DNA of 64,000 nt from Streptomyces avicenniae (GTDB lineage: Bacteria > Actinomycetota > Actinomycetes > Streptomycetales > Streptomycetaceae). The notes beneath the pieces are model-generated. The model searched no databases. It had not been told where the DNA came from and was given only the letters and a program-made list of their open reading frames with translations. The stretch covers positions 124,001-188,000 of the forward strand of contig NZ_JOEK01000004.1 in assembly GCF_000719135.1 (NCBI RefSeq), in the 5' to 3' direction. Positions 15,960 to 24,902 of this stretch are shown in pieces (position 1 is the stretch's first letter; every line of letters starts with the position of its first letter). A program made the position numbers and the translations under genes.

Positions 15960-17978
15960 GTGGTCACCTTCCGTACCACCGACGGCGTCCTAGAGGTCGC
16001 CCATCGGCACGAGGTCCTGCGCATCGCCGCCTGGGGGGCGGACAGCGTCCGGGTCAGGGCCGCGCAGTACCGGATACCGGCCGAGAGCAACGGCGCGCTG
16101 GACGACGCCCCGCCGCCCGGCGGCGCCCCCGTCGTCACCGCGGGCAAGGACCACGCCACGCTCGTCAACGGCGACCTGACCGTCACCGTCACGCACGACA
16201 CGTCGGCCGCCTACCCCGAGCCGCTGCTCACCTTCAGCAGGACCTCCACCGGCGAGACGCTGCTCGCCGAGCGGCGCCAGCACTACTGGCTGCCGGGCGC
16301 CCGCTCCTACGAGGGCAACCGCTCCGGCGCGTACGCGCTCACCTCGCAGTTCGCGGCGTACGACGGCGAACGGCTCTACGGCCTCGGGCAGCGCACGCAC
16401 GGCCGCCTCGACGTCAAGGGCCTCGGCCTCGACCTCGTGCAGCGCAACGCGGAGGTCAACATCCCGTTCGTGCTCTCCAGCCGGGGCTACGGCTTCCTGT
16501 GGAACGTGCCCGCCGTCGGGCGCGTGGAGTTCGGCGACGACGCGACCCGCTGGCACGCCGGGCAGGCCCGTGAGATCGACTACTGGGTCACCGCCGCCGC
16601 CACACCGCGCGGCATCCTCGGCCGCTACGCGGACGCCACCGGCCACAGCCCCGAACTCCCCGAGTGGGCCAGCGGGTTCTGGCAGTGCAAGCTGCGCTAC
16701 CTCGACCAGGAGGAACTGCTCGGCGTCGCCCGCGAGCACAAGCGGCGCGGCCTGCCGATGTCGGTGATCGTCGCCGACTACTTCCACTGGCCCGCGATGG
16801 GCGACTACGCCTTCGACCCCGCCGAGTGGCCCGACCCGCGCGCGATGACGGACGAACTGGCCGCGCTGGGCATCAAGCTGATGGTGTCGATCTGGCCGAC
16901 GGTCTCGCCGCTGTCCGCGCACTTCGCCGAGTACCGCGACCGCGGCCTGCTCACCGGCACCGACCAGGGCGTCGAGGTGCACCAGCTCATCCAGGACAAG
17001 GGCATGGCCACCCCCATGCCCGTCTCGTTCTACGACCCGACCAACCCGGAGACCCGCGCGTTCGTCTGGGACCTGGTGCGCCGCAACTACCTCGACCACG
17101 GCATCGACGTCTTCTGGCTCGACGCCTCGGAGCCCGAGCTGGCCCCCGCGCACCCGGGCAACCTGGCGTTCTACTCCGGCCCCGGCGCCGAGGTCGCCAA
17201 CATCTACCCGCGCGACAACGCCCGCCTGTTCGCCGAGGGCATGGCCGCCGCCGGGCGCGAGCCGACCGTGCTGCTCAGCCGCTCGGCGTGGGCCGGTTCG
17301 CAGAAGTACGGCGCGGCCGTGTGGTCGGGCGACATCCCGGCGACCTGGGAGTCCCTGGCGGTCCAGGTACGGGCCGGGCTCGGCGTCGCCGTGTCGGGCA
17401 TCCCGTGGTGGACCACCGACATCGGCGGCTTCCACGGCGGCGACTCCACCGACCCCGCCTACCAGGAACTGATGATCCGCTGGTTCCAGTACGGCGTGTT
17501 CTGCCCGCTGTTCCGCCTGCACGGCGACCGCGAGCCGCGCACGCCCACCGGCTTCACGCAGACCGGCGGGCCCAACGAGGTCTGGTCCTACGGGGAGCGC
17601 GCGTACGGGATCATCGCCGAGCAGCTGCGGCTGCGCGAGCGGCTGCGCCCGTACATCCAGGAGCAGATGCGGGTGGCCGCCGCGGACGGGGTGCCGCCGA
17701 TGCGCCCGCTGTTCGTGGACTTCCCCGACGACCCGGCCGCCTGGGAGACCGAGGACCAGTTCATGTTCGGCCCCGACATCCTGGTCGCCCCCGTCACCGA
17801 GCCGGGCGCGACCTCGCGGACGGTGCGGCTGCCGCTGGGCCGTACCTGGACCGACGCGTGGACCGGCGAGGTCCACGCGGGCGGCACGACCCTGACCGTC
17901 GCCACGCCGATCGAGCGGATACCCGTCTTCACCACCGAGGGCGCGGGCCTCCCGCTGCTCCCGCCTGACGCGGACTGA
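15960..17978 (+). CDS. GH31 family glycosidase, alpha-xylosidase-like
   Basis: The 672-residue protein starts at GTG 15960. It has an N-terminal beta-sandwich, then the GH31 barrel. FWLDASEPELAP holds the catalytic Asp; the WLDA(T/S)EPE form is common in alpha-xylosidases rather than in maltose-type alpha-glucosidases, which usually have WxDMNEP. WSGDIPATWESL holds the acid/base Asp, and GIPWWTTDIGGFHG and FRLHGDREP line the active site. There is no signal peptide, so it should act in the cytoplasm on imported oligosaccharides. With the secreted clan GH-A enzyme it may degrade xyloside-containing hemicellulose; this substrate guess is inference. Confidence 0.88.
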   Translation: MVTFRTTDGVLEVAHRHEVLRIAAWGADSVRVRAAQYRIPAESNGALDDAPPPGGAPVVTAGKDHATLVNGDLTVTVTHDTSAAYPEPLLTFSRTSTGETLLAERRQHYWLPGARSYEGNRSGAYALTSQFAAYDGERLYGLGQRTHGRLDVKGLGLDLVQRNAEVNIPFVLSSRGYGFLWNVPAVGRVEFGDDATRWHAGQAREIDYWVTAAATPRGILGRYADATGHSPELPEWASGFWQCKLRYLDQEELLGVAREHKRRGLPMSVIVADYFHWPAMGDYAFDPAEWPDPRAMTDELAALGIKLMVSIWPTVSPLSAHFAEYRDRGLLTGTDQGVEVHQLIQDKGMATPMPVSFYDPTNPETRAFVWDLVRRNYLDHGIDVFWLDASEPELAPAHPGNLAFYSGPGAEVANIYPRDNARLFAEGMAAAGREPTVLLSRSAWAGSQKYGAAVWSGDIPATWESLAVQVRAGLGVAVSGIPWWTTDIGGFHGGDSTDPAYQELMIRWFQYGVFCPLFRLHGDREPRTPTGFTQTGGPNEVWSYGERAYGIIAEQLRLRERLRPYIQEQMRVAAADGVPPMRPLFVDFPDDPAAWETEDQFMFGPDILVAPVTEPGATSRTVRLPLGRTWTDAWTGEVHAGGTTLTVATPIERIPVFTTEGAGLPLLPPDAD

Positions 17979-17985
17979 CGCCACC

Positions 17986-18022
17986 GGGCGGGGCGGGGCT
18001 GTCGCGCGGCCCCGCCCCGCCC
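17986..18022 (+). terminator. Terminator of the sugar operon
   Basis: A perfect 14-bp GC stem, 17986-17999 with 18009-18022, around a 9-base loop begins 7 bases after the GH31 stop codon. Confidence 0.7.
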
Positions 18023-18113
18023 CGCCCCGTCCGGCCGCGCCCGCCGTGCGCGGCGCCGGTGCCCGCCCTACGGTGGCGGGACGGACCGGTGGGTCCCGGA
18101 AGGCGAGGACCGG

Positions 18114-18569
18114 ATGCGGACGAGGAAGCTCTACGAGGGCGGCGGACTGCGGACGTTCGTCCTCGTCCTGGACAAGGGGGACGAGGCGTTCGCGGAGATC
18201 TCCGCGTTCGCCCGCGCGGAGCGCGTGACCGGCGCGGGGCTCACGGCGGTCGGCGGCTGCCGCGAGGTGACGCTCGGCTACTTCGACCCGGAGATCACCG
18301 GCTACCGCAGCACGTCGTTCGCGGAACAGATGGAAGTGCTCTCGCTCGTCGGCGACATCGCCACGCAGGACGACGAACCGGCCCTGCACGCCCACCTGGT
18401 GCTCGGGCGCAAGGACTCCTCGGCGATCGGCGGCCACCTGGAGCGGGCCGTCGTGTTCCCGACGCTTGAGGTCGTCCTCACCGAGACGCCCGCCCACCTG
18501 CGCAAGCGCGTCGATCAGGGGACGGGTCTCGCGCTCATCGCCCCCGACGCGTCCTCGGGCCCCGCCTGA
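18114..18569 (+). CDS. PPC (DUF296) domain protein
   Basis: This 151-residue protein fits the small PPC/DUF296 family, known as stand-alone trimeric proteins in bacteria and as part of AT-hook proteins in plants. The family motifs are clear: AFARAERVTGAGLTAVGGCREVTLGYFD and LHAHLVLGRKDSSAIGGHLERA, with His residues that could bind a metal. GAGGA lies 5 bases before the ATG. No DNA-binding helix is visible, so a regulatory role should not be assumed. Confidence 0.85.
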   Translation: MRTRKLYEGGGLRTFVLVLDKGDEAFAEISAFARAERVTGAGLTAVGGCREVTLGYFDPEITGYRSTSFAEQMEVLSLVGDIATQDDEPALHAHLVLGRKDSSAIGGHLERAVVFPTLEVVLTETPAHLRKRVDQGTGLALIAPDASSGPA

Positions 18570-19015
18570 CCCTGCTTCACGCGCCCGCCGAAGGGCCGTT
18601 GACGTTGCGCGACCGCACCCTTAGCATCGCCGATGGTCGATGATGCACATCGTAGAGGTCATCGATGATCGGCGGGGAGGGCCCATGCCGGGGAGGGCCT
18701 GAACCGGCGCACCGGCCTCGACCGCGCCACCGCTCCCTCCTCGCGCCGCTCGCAGACGGCCCCCGCGCCGTCGCCCTCGTGCCCTCCGCCCTCGGCACCG
18801 CCTCCCACCCGGGACCGGCAGGGGAAGCCCTCGCCGCCCCGGGCACGGACCCCCGTCCCGTACGCGACCGACCCTCGCGGGCACGTACGGGACGGGCCCC
18901 GGGGGGCTGCCGTCCGCCCAGGTCCGCGCGTTAAGCTCGACGCGGACCCCAGGCCCCCACCGCCCCCGGCGGGCGCGTGCGGACCGCAGCGCGAGCGAAG
19001 GAAGGACCCGTCACC
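18570..19015. other. 446-base region without a convincing gene
   Basis: Open frames here on both strands are Arg/Pro/Ala-rich shadows without ribosome sites. The region does hold a good candidate promoter (18599-18627), two tiny frames just after it, and clustered palindromes at about 18630-18670. The last 20 bases carry the MarR gene's ribosome site. Confidence 0.6.
18599..18627 (+). promoter_or_regulatory. Candidate housekeeping promoter
   Basis: TTGACG at 18599-18604, a 17-base spacer, then TAGCAT at 18622-18627. The expected start at 18633-18634 coincides with an ATG that opens the 11-codon frame MVDDAHRRGHR; a second ATG at 18643 opens a 19-codon frame. The perfect palindrome TCATCGATGA lies at 18659-18668. 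What the promoter serves is unclear, as the next recognised gene on this strand starts about 380 bases later. Confidence 0.45.
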
Positions 19016-19504
19016 GTGGTCTCCAACAGCCGTCCCGCCCCTCCCGCGACCGCGACAGGGCCCGGCTTCCCCCTCGCGGACCACACCGGCTACCTCCTCC
19101 ACAAGGCGGGCGTCCTGCTGCTCCAGCACGCCGAACGCGCCATGGAACCGCTGGGCCTGCGCGCCCGCCCGTACTACGTGCTCGCCGCCCTCAAGGACAA
19201 CAGCGCCCTGTCCCAGCAGGACCTCAGCCGCCTGCTCTCCCTCGACCCGACCACCATGGTCGCGGTCGTGGACGACCTGGAGCGCCGCGGCCTCGTCGAG
19301 CGCCGCCGCGACACCGCCGACCGCCGCCGCTACCGCGTCGGGCTGACCGGCGCGGGCCGCGACCTCCTCGCCCGCGCCGACCGCGCCGTCTCGACGGCCG
19401 AGGACGAGTTCTTCCAGGACCTCACCCCCGGGCAGCGCGGTGCCGTGCACGACGCGCTCGGCACCCTCCTCGTCCACCGGCGCCCCGACGAGGTCTGCGG
19501 CTGA
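19016..19504 (+). CDS. MarR-family transcriptional regulator
   Basis: GTG 19016, about 10 bases after GAAGGAAGGA, is preferred over the in-frame GTG 39 bases upstream. The 162-residue protein has the winged helix: LGLRARPYYVLAALKDNSALSQQDLSRLLSLDPTTMVAVVDDLERRGLVERRRDTADRRRYRV, with the recognition helix near residues 65-80 and the wing DRRRYRV. MarR proteins are dimeric repressors released by small phenolic or oxidising ligands. No obvious target operon adjoins it. The methyltransferase downstream is about 100 bases away and may be co-transcribed. Confidence 0.9.
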   Translation: MVSNSRPAPPATATGPGFPLADHTGYLLHKAGVLLLQHAERAMEPLGLRARPYYVLAALKDNSALSQQDLSRLLSLDPTTMVAVVDDLERRGLVERRRDTADRRRYRVGLTGAGRDLLARADRAVSTAEDEFFQDLTPGQRGAVHDALGTLLVHRRPDEVCG

Positions 19505-19607
19505 CCCGGCCGCCCCCGCGCGGGAACTCCCCGGCCGCCCCGGCCGACGTGTGGGGTGTGCCGGTGCCGCACCACGGCCACCGGACCGACCCCCGGGAGG
19601 AATCCGC

Positions 19608-20360
19608 GTGGAGAACCACGGCCCCGAGACCTACGGCGAGCTGAACGCCGACGTCTACGACGAGTGGCACCCGATCGACCCCACCGACGCCGTCCGGTTC
19701 CTCGCCGGGCTGATCGACGAGGGCCCGGCGGGCCCGGTCCTCGAACTGGCCGTCGGCACCGGCAGGGTGACGCTCCCGCTGGCCGCGCTCGGCGTCGATC
19801 TGCACGGCATCGACGCGTCCGAGGCGATGGTGGCGCGCATGCGCGCCAAGCCGGGCGGCGACCGCGTCCCGGTCACCATCGGCGACATGGCCGACGTCGC
19901 CCCCGACAGCGCCGACCGGTTCGCGCTGGTCTTCGTGGTCTTCTCCACCTTCTTCTTCCTGATGACGCAGGACGAACAGGTCCGCTGCTTCGAGAACGTC
20001 GCGGCGCGCCTGCTGCCCGGCGGCCGGTTCGTCCTGGAGTGCCCGATGCCCGACCTCGCGCGCTACCGCGACCAGCGGGTCGAGACGCACCAGGTGGGCC
20101 TGGAGCACGTACGGCTGACGGCCGTCAGGCACGACCCCGTGGAGCAGCGCTTGGAGGGCCAGCACGTGCTCATCACCGAGAAGGGCATCAGGCTGGCGCC
20201 CGCCTTCCTGCGCTACGCCTGGCCGAGCGAGCTGGACCTGATGGCCCGTCTGGCGGGCCTCACGCGCGTCGGCCGGTGGGGCGGCTGGCGGCAGGAGCCG
20301 TTCCGTGCGGAGGGCACCTACGTCACCGTCTACGAGAAGCCCGCCGCGCCCACCCCCTGA
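19608..20360 (+). CDS. Class I SAM-dependent methyltransferase
   Basis: GTG 19608 follows GGGAGG. In the 250-residue protein, motif I is VLELAVGTGRVTLPLA, with Ala-Val where most have Gly-Cys, then LHGIDASEAMVARMRAK (motif II) and LLPGGRFVLECP. It resembles small-molecule methyltransferases of the Methyltransf_25 group. It has no membrane segments and no biosynthetic neighbours to indicate the acceptor. Confidence 0.85.
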   Translation: MENHGPETYGELNADVYDEWHPIDPTDAVRFLAGLIDEGPAGPVLELAVGTGRVTLPLAALGVDLHGIDASEAMVARMRAKPGGDRVPVTIGDMADVAPDSADRFALVFVVFSTFFFLMTQDEQVRCFENVAARLLPGGRFVLECPMPDLARYRDQRVETHQVGLEHVRLTAVRHDPVEQRLEGQHVLITEKGIRLAPAFLRYAWPSELDLMARLAGLTRVGRWGGWRQEPFRAEGTYVTVYEKPAAPTP

Positions 20361-20420
20361 GCCGCCCCCGGGGAGGGGATTCGGGCGCGCGTCGGCGTAG
20401 CGACCGGCATCGGACGGCCC

Positions 20421-20449
20421 GCCCTGTGATGCTGTCGGTGTCACAGGGC
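20421..20449. promoter_or_regulatory. 9-bp inverted repeat before the SpoIIE phosphatase gene
   Basis: GCCCTGTGA at 20421-20429 is mirrored exactly by TCACAGGGC at 20441-20449, 30 bases before the start codon. The arm spacing of 20 bases centre to centre, two helical turns, suits a dimeric regulator. An RNA hairpin in the 5' leader is the alternative. Confidence 0.5.
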
Positions 20450-20478
20450 GAGGAGCGTAGGGACCGGGAGAGGCCGCG

Positions 20479-21660
20479 ATGGTGCACGAGCAGCTCGGAG
20501 CGGACGACGTCCTCGCGGCGGCGGAGGCCGCCGCACCTGCGGAGTCCGTCGATGTCGTGGCCCGGACCCTGCGGCACCGGCTCGGCGCGAGCGCCGTCTC
20601 CTTCCTCTTCGTGGACATTCTCGGCCGCCGCATGGTGCGCGTCACCGAGGGCGCCATGGCCAGGCGCGGCAGGAGCGCCCAGCAGATCCCCCTGGCGGGG
20701 AGCGACTACGAACAGGTCCTGCGCACCCAGCGGCTCACGCGCGCCACGGACGGAGAGGGACGTGAACGGGTGCTCGCCCCCGTCACCAACCGGGGGGACA
20801 CCCTCGGCGTCCTGGAGCTGACCCTGCCGCACGCCGGGCCCGACGCGATGGAGCAGATCCGCCGCACGGCCCGCGCGCTGGCGTACGTCATCGTCACCAA
20901 CCGCCGCTTCACCGACCTTTACCACTGGGGGCGGCGCACGACGCCCGTGACGCTCGCCGCCGAGATCCAGCACCAGCTGCTGCCCTCGCCCACCGGCTGC
21001 GACGCCCCGCAGTTCTCGCTGGCCGCCGCCCTCGTGCCCGCCGAGAGCGTCGGCGGCGACACGTACGACTACAGCCTCGACGAGGACACCCTGCACGTCT
21101 CCGTCACCGACGCCATGGGCCACGACATCAACGCCGCCCTGCTCGCCACCGTCGTGGTGAACGCCTCGCGCGGCGCCCGCCGCGACGGCTGCGACCTGGC
21201 GGAACAGGCCCTGCGCACCCACCGCGCCATGCTCGCCCACGGCCGGGGCGCCCTGACCACCGGCCAGCTGCTGCGCGTCGCCCTCGACGGCGGCGGCGCA
21301 CTGCTCGTCAACGCGGGGCATCCCTGGCCGCTGCGGCTGCGCGCGGACGCCGTGGAGGAGATCGGCCTCGACGTCAACCTGCCCTTCGGCGTCCCCTCGC
21401 CCGTCCCGTACCGCGTCCAGGAGGTCGAGCTGCGCCCCGGCGACCGCCTCGTGTTCTACACCGACGGGATGCGCGAGCGGCGCGCCGGGCGGGTGGACCT
21501 GCCCGCCCTCGTCCGGGAGACGGCCGCCCTGCATCCGCGTGAGGCGGTGCAGGCCCTGACGACGGCGGTGGCCGACGCCAGCGGCGGCCGGTTGCAGGAC
21601 GACGCCACCGTCCTGTGCCTGGACTGGCACGGCCCCGACGACGCCCACCCCTCGGGCTGA
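20479..21660 (+). CDS. GAF-SpoIIE (PP2C-type) protein serine phosphatase
   Basis: The 393-residue protein starts after GGGAGAGG. Residues about 15-150 form a GAF-like sensor region. Residues about 165-390 form a SpoIIE/RsbU phosphatase: AAEIQHQLLPSP, LVPAESVGGDTYDY with the first metal Asp, VTDAMGHDINAALLATV, LVNAGHPWPLRL, and VFYTDGMRERR with the second metal Asp. Such proteins control anti-sigma antagonists in partner-switching pathways, and actinomycetes have many. No anti-sigma or antagonist gene is adjacent. It is convergent with the next MFS gene, with only 15 bases between them. Confidence 0.9.
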   Translation: MVHEQLGADDVLAAAEAAAPAESVDVVARTLRHRLGASAVSFLFVDILGRRMVRVTEGAMARRGRSAQQIPLAGSDYEQVLRTQRLTRATDGEGRERVLAPVTNRGDTLGVLELTLPHAGPDAMEQIRRTARALAYVIVTNRRFTDLYHWGRRTTPVTLAAEIQHQLLPSPTGCDAPQFSLAAALVPAESVGGDTYDYSLDEDTLHVSVTDAMGHDINAALLATVVVNASRGARRDGCDLAEQALRTHRAMLAHGRGALTTGQLLRVALDGGGALLVNAGHPWPLRLRADAVEEIGLDVNLPFGVPSPVPYRVQEVELRPGDRLVFYTDGMRERRAGRVDLPALVRETAALHPREAVQALTTAVADASGGRLQDDATVLCLDWHGPDDAHPSG

Positions 21661-21675
21661 GGGCGGCCCGGCGGG

Positions 21676-22860
21676 TCACCGCCGCCGCGCGCCGCGCGCC
21701 ACCAGCAGGGCGAGCGGTGGGAGGACGGCGCACTGCGCGGCGACGGCCAGCCAGAACCCCGGCAGCCACCCCGCCTGTTCGAACGCCCCGTACAGCGCGC
21801 CGCCGACCACGCCGCTCAGCAGCGCGCCCACGCCGACCGCAAGACGCTGCTGGCCGAAGGTCACCGTGACCGAGCGGCGCGAACGGGCCAGGGCCTCCAG
21901 GTCGTTCTTCAGGAACAGCACGGCCGTACCGGCGCTCATCGCCACCGCCCCGGCCGCCACCGCGACCGGCCGCCCGGCGGCGAACGCCGTCATCCCCACG
22001 GCCATGCAGGCGAAGCCGACCCCGATCGCGGCCGTGTACGTGACCTCGCCGATCCGGCGGGCCAGCAGCGGCTGGAGCAGGGCGAGGCCGAGCGAGTACC
22101 CCGTCATGACGAGGCCGAGGACGGCGGCGGGGAGCCGGTCCTCCGTGTACAGCGCGAGGTATTGGTAGAACTGCATGTACAGGTAGTGGGTGAGCACGGT
22201 CACCGCGAACGGCACGCGCGCCAGGCCGCGCAGCACCCGCCGGAACGGTTCGACGGCGGTCCCCTCGGCGGCCGTACGCTCCCGCCGCAGGAGGCGGTGA
22301 CCGACCGTCAGCACTGCGTACAGGCCCGTGTTGAGGGCGAACAGCGGCCCCGGGTCGTCGCGGAACAGGGCGCCGACGACCGGGCCCACGGCGATGCCGA
22401 GGTTCCCGGCCGCGCTGCCCGCCGACACCAGGCGCGGGCGCTGCGCGGCCGTCGCCGACTGCACCAGGTAGCCACGGTAGGCGGGGGAGTAGAGCGCCCC
22501 CGCGCCGCAGCTGAGGAGCAGCGCCAGCACCGTCAGCGCGGGCGCGCCCGCCGCGACCAGGTACGTCAGCGCGCCGAGGCAGTACAGGCAGGTGGCGAGG
22601 ACCAACGTCCGCCGCAGCCCTGCGCGTTCGGCGAACGCCGCCGTGAAAGGCGCGCTCGCGAACTGCGCCAGCGTCGCCACGCCGAGGACGACGCCGACCC
22701 CGGCCATCCCGACGCCGAGCCGGTCCCGCAGCAGCACGGCGAGGTAGGGGTAGACGGCGAAGGTGCCGATGTTGACGAGGAAGCCGCCGACGAGCAGGGC
22801 GACCTGGTCGGGGCCGAGGCGCGCGCGGACGCGGGCGGGGGGCGTCACCCGTGTGCGCAT
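21676..22860 (-). CDS. MFS transporter
   Basis: ATG 22860 follows GGGAGA at 8 bases and gives 394 residues with 12 predicted membrane segments. The family motif between segments 2 and 3 appears as FAERAGLRRTLVLA. A basic tail ends the protein. The pattern, with a long first segment LLVGGFLVNIGTFAVYPYLAVLL, resembles drug-export-type MFS proteins. The substrate is unknown. Twenty codons upstream of the chosen start are in frame but lack a ribosome site. Confidence 0.85.
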   Translation of the reverse strand: MRTRVTPPARVRARLGPDQVALLVGGFLVNIGTFAVYPYLAVLLRDRLGVGMAGVGVVLGVATLAQFASAPFTAAFAERAGLRRTLVLATCLYCLGALTYLVAAGAPALTVLALLLSCGAGALYSPAYRGYLVQSATAAQRPRLVSAGSAAGNLGIAVGPVVGALFRDDPGPLFALNTGLYAVLTVGHRLLRRERTAAEGTAVEPFRRVLRGLARVPFAVTVLTHYLYMQFYQYLALYTEDRLPAAVLGLVMTGYSLGLALLQPLLARRIGEVTYTAAIGVGFACMAVGMTAFAAGRPVAVAAGAVAMSAGTAVLFLKNDLEALARSRRSVTVTFGQQRLAVGVGALLSGVVGGALYGAFEQAGWLPGFWLAVAAQCAVLPPLALLVARGARRR

Positions 22861-23096
22861 CGGCCCGATCTCCCGTCTCTCCCACGGTGCCCGCGGAGCT
22901 AAGCGGGCCCGGCACACCACTTGTCGTCCGCAGGGCTTTGAAAGTTCCCGCCCTTTTCCCCTTCGCCGCCGCGGGGAAAGCAGTGGGGAATCCGCGGGAA
23001 CTTTTCCGTGCTCACGCGCGACGCAGAAAAGGCGAAGCGCCGCGCGAGGCGGCCAATTCGCGGCGGCGGCGGGGGAGATGGCCGCGGAATTGCCGC

Positions 23097-23126
23097 GTCA
23101 CCGGGAACCAGGAGGCTCCCGGTGAC
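23097..23126 (-). terminator. Terminator hairpin
   Basis: GTCACCGGGA at 23097-23106 pairs perfectly with TCCCGGTGAC at 23117-23126, about 20 bases past the stop of the minus-strand membrane protein. Confidence 0.6.
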
Positions 23127-23147
23127 GACGAGCGGGACGGCGGGGCG

Positions 23148-24263
23148 TCAGGATTTCTCCGACACCTCGGCCGGGCGTTCCTTCGCGGGGGCGGCGCGGC
23201 GCGGCCCGCCGGTGGGCCGGGGCCGCAGCCGCACGATGACGGCGACGACCGCCAGCGTGAACAGCAGCAGACCGCCCCACAGGACCCACTGGTCCGGCCA
23301 CGGCGGCGCGGAGGCGCCGTCCCTGGGCCGTCCGCCGTCCACGCCGGTGACGATCACGACGACCAGCCCGACGAGCGTGGCCGCCACCACGAGCCTGCCG
23401 ACCAGGCGGGCGGAGACCGGCACGGCGCGGTCGCGGCGGTCCTGACCGCGCAGCGTGAGCCGTTCGCCCGGCCGCGCCGGGGCCATCAGGCGGGCGAGGA
23501 GCAGGGCGGCGATCGGGATCTGCAACGCCCAGACGAGCGTGCGGAACGGGCCGTCGAACCATGCCTGGCTGCTGTACAGCAGCGTGTGCCAGGCGCTGAG
23601 GATGTAGACGACGATGACGAAGCGGTGCAGGGCCAGCCACATCCGCGCCCCGGTGCGGTGGCGCAGGTAGAAGGCGAGGCCGAGCGGTATCGCCAGGTAG
23701 AGGGCCAGCAGGCCCACGAGGATGGCGACGCGGCCGGTGCCGGTGGCGTAGCCGCCCGGCACGAAGACGTCCACGAACGCGGTCCACGTGCTGCGGGCGA
23801 ACGACCAGCGCGTCTGGTTGTCCCTGACCTGGTCGGTGAAGAAGAACAGGGCGTGCATGAACATCAGCCCGATGGTCGTCAGGCTGGTGGTGCGGTGCAG
23901 CTTCTCCAGCCGGGAGGCGGGCAGCCAGTTCCAGCGGGGGCGTGGCCCCGACCGCATCAGGCCGAGGATCACGGTGCCGTACGCCCACAGCATCGCCGAC
24001 CAGCCGAACGCCTGGCACATCCAGTACATCCAGAACGTGTCGGCGTCCGCCATCATCGGCATGATCTGGACGGTGGCCGACGAGCCGTTCTGCACGCGCT
24101 CGTAGAGCAGCCAGTAGATGAGGCCGGTGAGCACCAGGGCGAGGGAGGCGTCGGGGATCGCGCCGCGCAGATCGGCCCGGAAACCGGTCCAGTCGAAAAG
24201 GCGGTCCCGGCGTTCCCGACCCTGCCGTGGGGGAGGCACCGCCGTACCGGAGACCTTTGCCAT
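23148..24263 (-). CDS. Ferric-reductase-like heme membrane protein
   Basis: ATG 24263 follows GGGAG and yields 371 residues with about eight membrane segments. Paired histidines in KLHRTTSLTTIGLMFMHALFF and ALHRFVIVVYILSAWHTLLY, spaced as in heme b four-helix bundles, match the ferric-reductase-like transmembrane family. No FAD/NAD-binding domain follows, unlike full ferric reductases. It is divergent from the B12-riboswitch operon. A role in electron transfer to a surface system is possible, but its link to cobalamin is only positional. Confidence 0.8.
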   Translation of the reverse strand: MAKVSGTAVPPPRQGRERRDRLFDWTGFRADLRGAIPDASLALVLTGLIYWLLYERVQNGSSATVQIMPMMADADTFWMYWMCQAFGWSAMLWAYGTVILGLMRSGPRPRWNWLPASRLEKLHRTTSLTTIGLMFMHALFFFTDQVRDNQTRWSFARSTWTAFVDVFVPGGYATGTGRVAILVGLLALYLAIPLGLAFYLRHRTGARMWLALHRFVIVVYILSAWHTLLYSSQAWFDGPFRTLVWALQIPIAALLLARLMAPARPGERLTLRGQDRRDRAVPVSARLVGRLVVAATLVGLVVVIVTGVDGGRPRDGASAPPWPDQWVLWGGLLLFTLAVVAVIVRLRPRPTGGPRRAAPAKERPAEVSEKS

Positions 24264-24654
24264 CACGCAACTCCCATTTCCCTTAGGGCTGTCGGCGGGT
24301 CGCCGAGGGATACGGCCCGCGGCGACATCGTCGGTCACGCGCCCCGTGCCCTGGAGGGTAACGACGATTTACCCCCCGGGGAAGAGATTGTTTCCGTTCC
24401 GGATTCGGCTCGCCCCGGTACCGGGAAACTCCTATCCCGCGCGCGGGAAAAGGCGAAGAAATGCGCGGGCGCCGGGAACTCGGCGGGCCGTCCGCGCGAC
24501 GCGCGCGCCCCGTGCCCGCGGGATGGCCGGGGGCCGGGGCCGGTTGTCCTGCGAATCGGAGTGTGCGACAGTGACAACCGTTCGATTCGACGGTCGGCTG
24601 ACGGTCAGATCCTCACCGGAAACGGTCGGTTGACGGTCAGTATCGGGGAGTATC

Positions 24655-24800
24655 CGATCGTCGGAACGGGCATGTGGTGCCATGCCGTGGGGGAAGCCGG
24701 TCGAAATCCGGCACTGTCCCGCAACCGTGGGCATCCCGCCGTCCTGCGGCGGGGTGCGAGTCGGATCGCCCGCGGCCTGGTGACGCTTCGTCGGAACTCC
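24655..24800 (+). promoter_or_regulatory. Cobalamin (B12) riboswitch
   Basis: The B12 box is clear. GGTGCC lies at 24676-24681, then a GGGGGAAGCCGG run from 24689, AAATCCGGCACTGTCCCGCA ending at 24723, and AACCGTG. Downstream GCGAGTCGGATCGCCCGC and CCTGGTGAC match the conserved 3' core. These RNAs usually shut off expression when adenosylcobalamin is plentiful. It lies about 100 bases upstream of the first secreted protein gene, on the same strand. Outer boundaries are estimates. Confidence 0.88.
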
Positions 24801-24902
24801 GTCGTGGACTGCGGACAGCGAAGTCGCCCGGCCGCCCCGCGCGCGCCGGATGCCTTCACCCTCCCGGGACATGCGCGGCGCGCACTGGGGAGGGAACCCA
24901 CC

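Noticed and set aside
18577..18934. Open frames on both strands in the gap before the MarR gene
   Set aside because: Arg/Pro/Ala-rich composition, no ribosome sites, and mutual overlap.
22851..24902. A 684-codon N-terminal extension of the B12-regulated surface protein
   Set aside because: It would run through the riboswitch and antisense to the heme membrane protein; the signal peptide and ribosome site place the start at 24903.
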